A DNA stretch of 26,060 nt from DASQFI01 sp035633215 (GTDB lineage: Bacteria; Acidobacteriota; Vicinamibacteria; Vicinamibacterales; SCN-69-37): contig DASQFI010000035.1 in NCBI GenBank assembly GCA_035633215.1, positions 1 through 26,060 of the forward strand, in the 5' to 3' direction. The notes beneath the pieces were generated by a model. That model did not search any database and was not told where the DNA came from. It saw only the letters and a program-made list of their open reading frames with translations. How positions within the stretch are numbered: the stretch's first letter is position 1; each line of letters opens with the position of its first letter. Positions 8,393-14,371 of this stretch are shown piece by piece. A program made the translations under genes and the position numbers.

Positions 8393-8896
8393 ATGTCCGT
8401 CGAGCAGCACCGCGCGCAATCGCCGGCGAAAGTGAACTGCTTCGTGCTCACGGTCAGCGACACGCGCACGCTGGCAACCGAGACGAGCGGCCGCACGATC
8501 GCCGGACTCCTCGAGGACGCGGGACACGCCGTGCTCGGACGCAACGTCGTCCGCGACGAGCCCCAGGATGTCGCGGCCGCCATTCGCGAGGAAATCGGCC
8601 GGGGGCGCGTCCACGTGATCATCACGACCGGCGGGACCGGCATCGCCCGGCGCGACTCCACCTATGAAGCGGTCGCGTCGCTCTTCGACAAACGCATCGA
8701 AGGCTTTGGCGAGCTGTTCCGCATGCTCAGCTTCAGGGAAATCGGCTCGGCCGCCATGCTCTCCCGCGCGACGGCAGGCATCGCCGCCGGGTGCGCGGTC
8801 TTCATGCTGCCCGGGTCCGAAGCGGCGGTGCGCCTGGCGATGCAGAAGCTCATCCTCCCCGAGTTGGGACACGTCGTCTCAGAGCTGATGAAATAG
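8393..8896 (+). CDS. moaB: Molybdenum cofactor biosynthesis protein MoaB
   Basis: A 167-residue MoaB/Mog-fold protein. The motif TTGGTGIARRD and the later EGFGELFRMLSF with SRATAGIA are those of the MoaB/MogA group, which adenylylates molybdopterin. FMLPGSEAAVRLAMQKLILPEL is the typical family end. The ATG at 8393 gives the family length; a longer open frame upstream (from 8255) overlaps the GH3 gene and is rejected. moaB and moeA share one reading frame: after the TAG at 8894 the frame stays open through the 156-nt spacer into moeA. Confidence 0.92.
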   Translation: MSVEQHRAQSPAKVNCFVLTVSDTRTLATETSGRTIAGLLEDAGHAVLGRNVVRDEPQDVAAAIREEIGRGRVHVIITTGGTGIARRDSTYEAVASLFDKRIEGFGELFRMLSFREIGSAAMLSRATAGIAAGCAVFMLPGSEAAVRLAMQKLILPELGHVVSELMK

Positions 8897-8912
8897 AGAG
8901 TAAAGTGCGGCC

Positions 8913-9031
8913 TGTCGGTACGACGGGTACGGCGGGTCCGCGGAACGAACTTGACGCTGGCCATCCTTGTTTTCGAAGGAAAGATGACAAGCATCAGGTT
9001 CCTAGGACCCGCCGTACCCGTCGTACCGACA
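8913..9031 (+). repeat. Palindromic 9-nt-unit element, copy A
   Basis: A 119-bp element. Perfect 27-bp inverted arms (8913-8939 and 9005-9031) surround a 65-bp core. The arms consist of 9-nt units of the form GGTACGNCG. The core starts GCGGAACGAACTTG and ends AAAGATGACAAGCATCAGG then TTCC; that second half recurs at 18481-18626 and 21196-21318. It fills nearly all of the moaB-moeA spacer, has no stop codon in the moeA frame, and would fold into one long hairpin in the transcript. This explains why the moeA reading frame looks longer than the protein. Confidence 0.9.
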
Positions 9032-9052
9032 CGGCTTTGGACTTGGGTTCTT

Positions 9053-10267
9053 ATGCGCCCCATCACCGAAACACTGCTCTTCGACGACGCGATGCAGGTC
9101 GTGATGAAGGCCGCGACGCCCATCACGCGCGCTGAACAGGTTGCGCTGATCGACGCCGACGGCCGCGTCGCCGCGCGCGACGTGGTGGCCGCCGTGGACG
9201 TGCCGCCGTTCGATCGTGCGGCGATGGACGGCTACGCCGTCGTCGCTGAAGACACCTTCGGCGCCAGCACGCACGCATCGAAAACACTGGCGTGCGTCGA
9301 CCGCGTGTTCACTGGTCAGGTACCGGCCCGCGGGATCAGGTCAGGCGAGTGCATCGAGATCGCCACCGGCGCGCCCATGCCGGCCGGCGCCGACGCGGTC
9401 GTCATGGTCGAGGAAACCGAGCGCGACGGCGACGACTCCAGCGTCGTTCGCGTGCTGACGCCGGTGTACCCGCGTCAGAACGTCGGTCGCCGGGGCGCCG
9501 ACATCTCGACCGGTCAAACGGTGGTCGCGCGCGATCAGGTGCTCAACCCGAGCAGGATCGGCGCGCTCGCCGCCACGGGCGTGACGATGGTCGAAGTATT
9601 CGCGCGGCCGTCCGTCGCGATCCTCTCGACCGGCAACGAAATCGTCACGCCGGGGCAGCCGCTCGGGCCCGGGCAGATCTACGACGTCAATCGATTCACG
9701 CTCGAGACGATCGTCAACCGCCACGGCGGCAGGACCGTGATCCTGCCGACCGCCGCCGACACGATCGACGAGCTGTCGGACGCGCTGACCGAAGCGCAGA
9801 CACACGACGTCGTCGTGTTCTCCGGCGGCAGCTCGGTGGGGGATCGGGACCTGATTCTCGACGCGCTGAAACAGCGGGGCGAGATTCTGTTTCACGGCGT
9901 GGCAGTCAAGCCGGGCAAGCCGACCGTGTTCGGCCGCGTCGGCCGGACGCCCGTGTTCGGCATGCCCGGCTACCCGACGTCCTGTCTGTCGAACGCGTAC
10001 ATGATGATCGTGCCGTTCCTGCGCCAGATCGCACGACTTCCCCGCTGGGAGCCGCCGTCGGTCGAGGTGCCGCTGGCGCGGAGGATCGTCTCGACGACGG
10101 GCCGCCATCAGTTCTACACGGTGCGGCTGGTCGACGGGCGCGCGGAGCCCGCCTTCAAGGCGTCAGGCGACATCACGAGCATGGCGCACGCCGACGGGTA
10201 TATCGAGATTCCCGCCCAGACCGACGTGGTCGAGGCGGGGACCACGGTGACAGTTAAGTTGTTCTAG
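9053..10267 (+). CDS. moeA: Molybdopterin molybdenumtransferase MoeA
   Basis: MoeA inserts molybdate into adenylylated molybdopterin. The 404-residue protein has PPFDRAAMDGYAV (51-63), the EIATGAPMPAGADAVV segment, the MoCF-binding domain (SILSTGNEIV-type strand, FSGGSSVGDRDL) and the KPGKPTVFGR ... GMPGYPTSCL segment. The start at 9053 (MRPITETLLF) fits the family N-terminus. Codons upstream belong to the palindromic element. It lies downstream of moaB on the same strand, so the pair probably forms a Moco operon interrupted by element A. The stop is followed by a double hairpin. Confidence 0.95.
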   Translation: MRPITETLLFDDAMQVVMKAATPITRAEQVALIDADGRVAARDVVAAVDVPPFDRAAMDGYAVVAEDTFGASTHASKTLACVDRVFTGQVPARGIRSGECIEIATGAPMPAGADAVVMVEETERDGDDSSVVRVLTPVYPRQNVGRRGADISTGQTVVARDQVLNPSRIGALAATGVTMVEVFARPSVAILSTGNEIVTPGQPLGPGQIYDVNRFTLETIVNRHGGRTVILPTAADTIDELSDALTEAQTHDVVVFSGGSSVGDRDLILDALKQRGEILFHGVAVKPGKPTVFGRVGRTPVFGMPGYPTSCLSNAYMMIVPFLRQIARLPRWEPPSVEVPLARRIVSTTGRHQFYTVRLVDGRAEPAFKASGDITSMAHADGYIEIPAQTDVVEAGTTVTVKLF

Positions 10268-10268
10268 A

Positions 10269-10326
10269 GGTAGGCCGGCCCTTCAGGGCCGGCGGGGCTG
10301 AAGCCCCGCCCCACATCTGACCTACC
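10269..10326. repeat. REP-like inverted doublet (REPIN-type) between convergent genes
   Basis: Two perfect 8-bp hairpins lie back to back: GCCGGCCC-ttca-GGGCCGGC (10274-10293) and GGCGGGGC-tgaa-GCCCCGCC (10291-10310). They share three bases. A GTAG tetranucleotide lies outside each one (10270-10273 on plus; 10325-10322 on minus), and both loops read TTCA when each is read inward from its GTAG. GTAG plus hairpin is the hallmark of REP sequences moved by REP-associated tyrosine transposases. The block separates moeA (plus) from sodA (minus); its right end includes the sodA stop codon. It probably also acts as a bidirectional terminator, although no T-tract is present. Confidence 0.7.
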
Positions 10327-10921
10327 GAAGTCTCTTATTGACCTCGTCCCAGTTGACCGTGTTCCACCACGCGGCGAGGTAATCCGGCCGGCGGTTCTGG
10401 TATTTCAGATAGTACGCGTGCTCCCAGACGTCGATGCCCATGATGGCCCGCTTGCCGTCCATCATCGGGTTGTCCTGGTTGGCGGTGCTCTCGATGGCGA
10501 GCTTGCCGCCGGCGTCCACGAGCCAGGCCCAGCCGCTGCCGAAACGGCCGACGCCGGCCTTGTTCATCTGTTCCTTGAACGCGTCGAAGCTGTCGAAGGC
10601 GCCGTTGATCGCGTCGGCGACCGCGCCGGAGGGCGCGCCACCCTTGCCGGGGCCCATGATCTGCCAGAACATCGTGTGATTCACGTGCCCGCCGCCGTTG
10701 TTCCGCACCGCCGTCCGAATCTCCTCTGGCACGGCTGACAGATTCTTGATGAGCTCCTCGGCCGACTTGCTCTGGAGCGCCGCGTGCTTCTCGAGCGCGG
10801 CGTTCAAATTGTTGACGTACGCCGCGTGATGCTTTCCATGATGGATCTGCATCGTTTGCGCATCGATGTGTGGCTCGAGCGCGGCGGCGTCATACGGCAG
10901 GGCGGGCAACTGGTGAGACAC
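10322..10921 (-). CDS. sodA: Superoxide dismutase, Fe/Mn family (Mn-type residues)
   Basis: A 199-residue cytosolic superoxide dismutase without signal peptide. The metal ligands are His27 (MQIHHGKHH), His82 (GGGHVNHTMFW), Asp164 and His168 (DVWEHAYY). Gly-rich GGGH before the second ligand and Gln149 (ANQDNP) are the residues usual in manganese enzymes; iron enzymes carry their Gln earlier, in the AAQ motif. The metal is therefore probably Mn, though cambialistic activity cannot be excluded. It is convergent with moeA and downstream of nadA on the same strand. A short tandem-repeat hairpin lies just upstream. Confidence 0.93.
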   Translation of the reverse strand: MSHQLPALPYDAAALEPHIDAQTMQIHHGKHHAAYVNNLNAALEKHAALQSKSAEELIKNLSAVPEEIRTAVRNNGGGHVNHTMFWQIMGPGKGGAPSGAVADAINGAFDSFDAFKEQMNKAGVGRFGSGWAWLVDAGGKLAIESTANQDNPMMDGKRAIMGIDVWEHAYYLKYQNRRPDYLAAWWNTVNWDEVNKRLR

Positions 10922-10940
10922 GGGGCACCTCAGAAGCGAT

Positions 10941-11006
10941 TGGTAATCTGGTGATTGGTGATTGGTGATTTGAAATCACCACATCTCCATATCACCATAT
11001 CGCCAA
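10941..11006. repeat. Hairpin built of tandem 7-8 nt repeats between nadA and sodA
   Basis: Three exact TGGTGAT heptads (949-955, 956-962 and 963-969 past 10000) follow a diverged one at 10941. The opposite arm has ATCACC/ATCTCC/ATCACC/ATCGCC units to about 11006. The centre is a perfect inverted repeat GGTGATTTGAAATCACC (10964-10980). The whole sodA leader is therefore an imperfect hairpin with repetitive arms. No clear SD or promoter for sodA is visible inside it. Confidence 0.6.
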
Positions 11007-11009
11007 TGC

Positions 11010-12149
11010 CTACGTCAGTTCCAACATTCTGTCGAGCGCGACCTTGGCCCAGCGTTTCGTGGGCTCCGGAACGACGATGCGGTTGTGGACGTCGCCGTCA
11101 ACGAGACCGTCGAGCACCCAGAGCAGGTGGTTGGGAGAGACGCGGAACATCGTCGAACAGAGGCAGCCGAGTTGATCGAGCGTGACGACCGTCCGCGCCG
11201 GCGCGACGTCGCGCGCCAGGCGGCTGACCAGGTGGATCTCCGTGCCCACCGCCCAGACGGATCCTTCGGGACTGTTCGTGACCGCGCGGATGATCGATTC
11301 AGTCGATCCGCACTCATCGGCCGCCTGAACGACGTCGAACGTGCATTCAGGATGGACGATCACGTGGCCGCCCGGATAGTCCTGCCGGAACTGATCGATC
11401 TGCCGGACGGTGAAGCGCGTGTGGACGCCGCAGTGGCCCTTCCACAGCACGAGCCGCGCCCGCGAAAACGCCTCGGGGTCCACGCCGCCGTACGGCTGGT
11501 CGGGATCCCAGATGACCATCTCGTCGAGCGGCACGCCCATGCGGAACGCGGTGTTCCGTCCGAGGTGCTGGTCGGGCAGCATGATGAGTTTGGCCGCGCG
11601 ATCCCATCCCCACGCCATGACCCGTGCGGCGTTGCTCGACGTGCAGACGACGCCGTCGTGCTCGCCGCAGAACCCTTTGATGGCCGCCGTCGAGTTGATG
11701 TACGTCACCGGCACGACGTCGCGCGCGCCGAGCGCGCGCATCTCCTCCCAGGCGACTTCGAGCTGATCGATGGCCGCCATGTCGGCCATGGAACAGCCGG
11801 CGGCCAGATCGGGCAGGACGACCTGTTGATGCGGCGCGCCCAGGATGTCGGCGCTTTCGGCCATGAAGTGGACGCCGCAGAAGACGACGTAATCGGCAGT
11901 GTGGTGTCGGGCGGCGTGCTGCGCGAGCTTGAGCGAGTCGCCGGTCTGGTCGGCGAACTTGATGACTTCGTCGCGCTGGTAATGATGGCCGAGCACGACG
12001 AGGCGATCACCGAGCGCGGCTTTGGCGGCGGCGATGCGGACATCCATCTCGGCCTGGGGCAGGCGGAGATAGGCCTCGGGGAGCGGTTGACGGTCGCTCA
12101 GCCTCGTCTGTTCGTAGTCCGTCAGAAGATCGATGTGTGTCGGCGCCAT
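11010..12149 (-). CDS. nadA: Quinolinate synthase NadA
   Basis: NadA condenses iminoaspartate with dihydroxyacetone phosphate to quinolinate for de novo NAD synthesis, using a [4Fe-4S] cluster. The 379-residue protein has LGHHYQRDEV, FCGVHFMAESA (Cys91), WKGHCGVH (Cys240) and the late CLCSTMF (probably Cys331) as the likely cluster ligands, plus HPEC and the NSPEGSVWAVGTE segment. An in-frame GTG at 12179 would add ten residues, but neither start has a clear SD; ATG 12149 is taken as more usual. nadB and nadC are not in the window. Confidence 0.92.
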   Translation of the reverse strand: MAPTHIDLLTDYEQTRLSDRQPLPEAYLRLPQAEMDVRIAAAKAALGDRLVVLGHHYQRDEVIKFADQTGDSLKLAQHAARHHTADYVVFCGVHFMAESADILGAPHQQVVLPDLAAGCSMADMAAIDQLEVAWEEMRALGARDVVPVTYINSTAAIKGFCGEHDGVVCTSSNAARVMAWGWDRAAKLIMLPDQHLGRNTAFRMGVPLDEMVIWDPDQPYGGVDPEAFSRARLVLWKGHCGVHTRFTVRQIDQFRQDYPGGHVIVHPECTFDVVQAADECGSTESIIRAVTNSPEGSVWAVGTEIHLVSRLARDVAPARTVVTLDQLGCLCSTMFRVSPNHLLWVLDGLVDGDVHNRIVVPEPTKRWAKVALDRMLELT

Positions 12150-12291
12150 GGCGCTTGTGAAATTTTTCTCAATCTCCACCGATGAAAAATGCCAAATCCC
12201 GTTCGGACCTCCGCGGCCCCCGGCTATCGCCGGCTCGGGACTTGACTCACGATCAGTTTACAGAGGAAACCGCCGCGTTGCCAGAGGCCAA

Positions 12292-12375
12292 GGGGACGGG
12301 GCTCAATGGTGGAAAACTCCAGGGAGATCACTTCGACCGCCTCCCTGGAGTTTTCCACCATTGAGCCCCGTCCCC
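12292..12375. repeat. Perfect 35-bp inverted repeat overlapping the 3' end of mqnE
   Basis: Two 35-bp arms (12292-12326 and 12341-12375) are exact reverse complements around a 14-nt loop. The outer ends are GGGGACGGGGCTC / GAGCCCCGTCCCC. The right arm, loop and most of the left arm are read as the last ~24 codons and stop of mqnE (stop at 12303-12305). The perfect match of the arms indicates recent arrival or active gene conversion. It has no GTAG tetranucleotide, so it belongs to a different family from the block at 10269. Confidence 0.95.
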
Positions 12376-13448
12376 ACGCGGTTATACAGCGTGTCGCGCT
12401 CCACCGGCGTGCGTCCGGCGGCCAGAATCAGACGCCGGATATCCCCGGTCGACAGGGCCTCCGGCGTGCGCGAGCCCGCCATGTGGTAAATGCGCTCCTC
12501 TTGCACCGTCCCGTCGAGATCGTCGGCGCCGTACCACTGCGCGAGCTGCGCGACCTCGACGCCCGCCGCAATCCAGAACGCCTTGATGTGCGGCACGTTG
12601 TCGAGCACCAGCCGGGCGACGGCATGGACGCGCAGCGTGTCGCTCGCCGACGGCGCCGGCAGCTTCCGCATCTGGTTGTTGTCGGGGTGAAAGGCCAGCG
12701 GGATGAACGCCTGGAGCCCGCCGGTCTCGTCCTGCAACGCGCGCGTCCGCAGCATGTGATCGACGCGCTCCCCGGTGGTCTCGATGTGCCCGTACAGCAT
12801 CGTGATGTTCGACCGGAGCCCGAGCGCGTGCGCCGAGCGATGGACCGCGAGATACCGGTCGGCATCCGCCTTGTCGTGGCAGATCTTGCGTCGCACGCGC
12901 TCGGCGAAGATCTCGGCGCCGCCACCCGGCAGCGAGTCGAGCCCCGCGGCGACGAGCGCCTCGAGCACTTGCACGTCGGTCATGCCGTACATGTCCGCGA
13001 AGAACGCGATCTCGACCGCAGTGAAGCACTTCAGGTGAATGTCGGGCCGCAGGCGCTTGATGCCGCGCAACAGATCCAGGTAGTAATCGAACGGCAGCCC
13101 CGGATGCAGACCGTTGACGATGTGAATCTCGGTCAACGGCTGATCGGCGCGGTCGCGGACCTTCGCCAGCACGTCGTCGACTGACATCGTGTACGCGCCG
13201 GTGTCACCCGGCCGCAGGCGCGCGAACGAACAGAAGAGACAACTCGCCGAGCAGACATTCGTCGCTTCCAGGCGCAGGTTGTAGTTGTAGTACGTGATCG
13301 CGCCATGCCGGCGCTCGCGCTCGCGGTTGGCGAGCGCCCCCACCGCGTGAAGGTCAGGACACTCGAACAGGCGAACGCCGTCGTCGAGCGTCAGGCGCTC
13401 GCCGGCCTGAAGCTTCTCGTCGATCTCAGAGAGGTCAGCACGTGACAC
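12303..13448 (-). CDS. mqnE: Aminodeoxyfutalosine synthase MqnE (radical SAM)
   Basis: MqnE adds SAM-derived radical chemistry to 3-(1-carboxyvinyloxy)benzoate to give aminodeoxyfutalosine in the futalosine route to menaquinone. The radical SAM motif CSASCLFC (Cys66, 70, 73) and the stretches HIVNGLHPGLPFDYYLDLLR, CFTAVEIAFFADM, GLDSLPGGGAEIFAERVRRK and TMLYGHIETTGERVDH distinguish MqnE from its paralogue MqnC. Start: GTG 13448. A TTG at 13463 lies inside a heptad repeat and is less likely. The native end is about TLYNRV; the final ~24 residues (GTGLNGGKLQ ... PGVFHH) come from the inserted palindrome. It lies 44 nt downstream of yjbQ. Confidence 0.92.
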   Translation of the reverse strand: MSRADLSEIDEKLQAGERLTLDDGVRLFECPDLHAVGALANRERERRHGAITYYNYNLRLEATNVCSASCLFCSFARLRPGDTGAYTMSVDDVLAKVRDRADQPLTEIHIVNGLHPGLPFDYYLDLLRGIKRLRPDIHLKCFTAVEIAFFADMYGMTDVQVLEALVAAGLDSLPGGGAEIFAERVRRKICHDKADADRYLAVHRSAHALGLRSNITMLYGHIETTGERVDHMLRTRALQDETGGLQAFIPLAFHPDNNQMRKLPAPSASDTLRVHAVARLVLDNVPHIKAFWIAAGVEVAQLAQWYGADDLDGTVQEERIYHMAGSRTPEALSTGDIRRLILAAGRTPVERDTLYNRVGTGLNGGKLQGGGRSDLPGVFHH

Positions 13449-13460
13449 TGATGTCCGGTC

Positions 13461-13495
13461 CAATTAGCAATTGCCGATTGCCAGATAGCCGATCA
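13461..13495. repeat. Heptanucleotide repeat filling the yjbQ-mqnE gap
   Basis: Five 7-nt units can be read: CAATTAG, CAATTGC, CGATTGC, CAGATAG, CCGATCA. They cover the whole stretch from the possible TTG start of mqnE to the stop codon of yjbQ (13493-13495). The stop codon of yjbQ thus lies within the last unit. Confidence 0.55.
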
Positions 13496-13993
13496 ACTGA
13501 TCCCCATGAACGACAGCCGCAGCGCGCGGGTGCGAGGCCCGTCGAGCTCGGCGAGGAGCAGACGCTGCCACTGGCCGAGCACCACTTCCCCGCCGCTCAC
13601 CTGGACGGTCAGGCTGTGGCCCAGCAGCATCGCGCGCAGGTGGGAGTCGGCGTTCATGCGATCGCAGTCCGAATGCACGGGATCGTTGTGGCGCCAGTCG
13701 CCGTCGCGCGCGACGGCCTTTTCGAGAAACGTCTTGATGTCGGCGAGGAGCGCGTTCTGAAACTCGTTGATGAAGATCGTACAGGTCGTGTGCATCGAGA
13801 ACAGATTGACGACGCCTTCCTTCACGCGGAGCCCGCGCACGATCGCCATCACCTGTTCCGTGAGATCGATGACCTGAAGCCGTTCTTCGGTCCTGATAGT
13901 CAGCGTCTCCGTGTGGACTTTCAACGCGCCGGTAACCGATGTGGCGTCCGCGACAGGCTGCTCACGGATCGTGACCGACGAACGCCGGCTCAT
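13493..13993 (-). CDS. yjbQ: YjbQ/UPF0047 family protein
   Basis: A 166-residue protein of the YjbQ/UPF0047 family (DUF-type small beta protein). The conserved stretches are FSMHTTCTIFINE, WRHNDPVHSDCDRMNADSHL with RAMLLG, and the C-terminal GQWQRLLLAELDGPRTR. Members have been reported to have weak thiamine-phosphate synthase activity in some bacteria; the true role is unresolved. Family members are usually ~140 residues, so the first ~20 residues here may be a start that is too early; ATG 13993 is the only ATG ahead of the conserved part. It is divergent from the B12 riboswitch and its start is close to that promoter. Confidence 0.82.
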   Translation of the reverse strand: MSRRSSVTIREQPVADATSVTGALKVHTETLTIRTEERLQVIDLTEQVMAIVRGLRVKEGVVNLFSMHTTCTIFINEFQNALLADIKTFLEKAVARDGDWRHNDPVHSDCDRMNADSHLRAMLLGHSLTVQVSGGEVVLGQWQRLLLAELDGPRTRALRLSFMGIS

Positions 13994-14002
13994 GCGCCGA
14001 TT

Positions 14003-14017
14003 TTGACATGCTATACT
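14003..14017 (+). promoter_or_regulatory. -10-like box for the B12 operon, shared divergent region with yjbQ
   Basis: TATACT at 14012-14017 is the best -10 candidate just ahead of the riboswitch. TTGACA at 14003-14008 is too close (3 nt) to be its -35. On the opposite strand the same spot reads TATAGC and could serve yjbQ. The -35 of the plus-strand promoter would lie within the 5' end of yjbQ and is not recognisable. Confidence 0.3.
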
Positions 14018-14207
14018 CCGGCCAGACAACCGACTGCGCCCGGCGGCAAGGGAAGTGGGTGCGAATCCCACACGGTGCCGCCACTGTCAGCGAGGAGTCG
14101 GCGTCCATTGTCGGGGAACGTGTTCCGCCGACCGTCACTGCGCGTGCGAAGCGATCCACGCATGGGAAGACGGGGACGCCGGCGTTGATTCGCGAGTCAG
14201 GATACCT
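14015..14207 (+). ncRNA. Cobalamin (B12) riboswitch aptamer
   Basis: The conserved order of cobalamin aptamer elements is present. AAGGGAA (14048-14054) is followed by GTGGGTGCGAATCCCAC (a closed hairpin), then GCCGCCACTGT (14077-14087), a variable P7-P11 stretch containing the GGAAGACGGG segment, and the B12 box GCGAGTCAGGATACC (14193-14206). It lies ahead of the BtuB-like receptor and uptake genes, as is usual, and should repress them when adenosylcobalamin is abundant. The exact 5' edge is approximate. The expression platform is altered by a palindrome at 14248-14321. Confidence 0.93.
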
Positions 14208-14247
14208 TCTCACCGGGCCCGTCCTTCACCGACGCTTCGCGTTATGC

Positions 14248-14321
14248 AACGGGGTCAGGTCTTGAATTGACGTACGCGACTGAGCTTTAACGCGTACGTC
14301 AATTCAAGACCTGACCCCGTT
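14248..14321. repeat. Perfect 31-bp inverted repeat in the btuB leader
   Basis: Arms 14248-14278 and 14291-14321 are exact reverse complements around a 12-nt loop (actgagctttaa). The outer ends are AACGGGGTCAGG / CCTGACCCCGTT. Weaker pairing extends outwards (TTCGCGT at 14236-14242 with ACGCGAA at 14327-14333). The element lies between the B12 box (ends 14206) and the btuB SD (14361), so the leader RNA carries a very stable 31-bp stem. This is a third palindrome family in the window. Confidence 0.95.
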
Positions 14322-14360
14322 AGCTGACGCGAAACGCCGGATCGGCGCGCAGACACGCCG

Positions 14361-14366
14361 AGGAGG
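14361..14366 (+). promoter_or_regulatory. Ribosome binding site of btuB
   Basis: AGGAGG lies 5 nt ahead of ATG 14372. It is one of the strongest SD sequences in the window and fixes the start. As the target of a translational B12 riboswitch it would need to be sequestered by a sequence between 14207 and 14360, the interval where the palindrome has landed. Confidence 0.75.
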
Positions 14367-14371
14367 CTCCG

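Noticed and set aside
8377..8661. N-terminal extension of the GH3 frame to 8661
   Set aside because: It overlaps moaB on the other strand, lacks an SD and would bury the clear signal peptide.
8908..9035. CGGC on both sides of element A as a target-site duplication
   Set aside because: The left copy is offset by one base and no matching duplication is seen at copies B or C.
8951..9052. Longer moeA start at TTG 8951
   Set aside because: These codons belong to palindromic element A; the family N-terminus starts at MRPITET (9053).
10274..10310. The two hairpins as ordinary Rho-independent terminators
   Set aside because: No T-tract follows either stem on either strand, and the GTAG tails and inverted pairing fit a REP doublet better, although a terminating effect is possible.
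10941..11006. TGGTGAT array as a CRISPR
   Set aside because: The units are 7 nt with no spacers and there are no cas genes in the window.
14003..14017. TTGACA and TATACT as a matched promoter pair
   Set aside because: Only 3 nt separate the two hexamers, far from the 16-18 nt needed; kept only as a -10 candidate.
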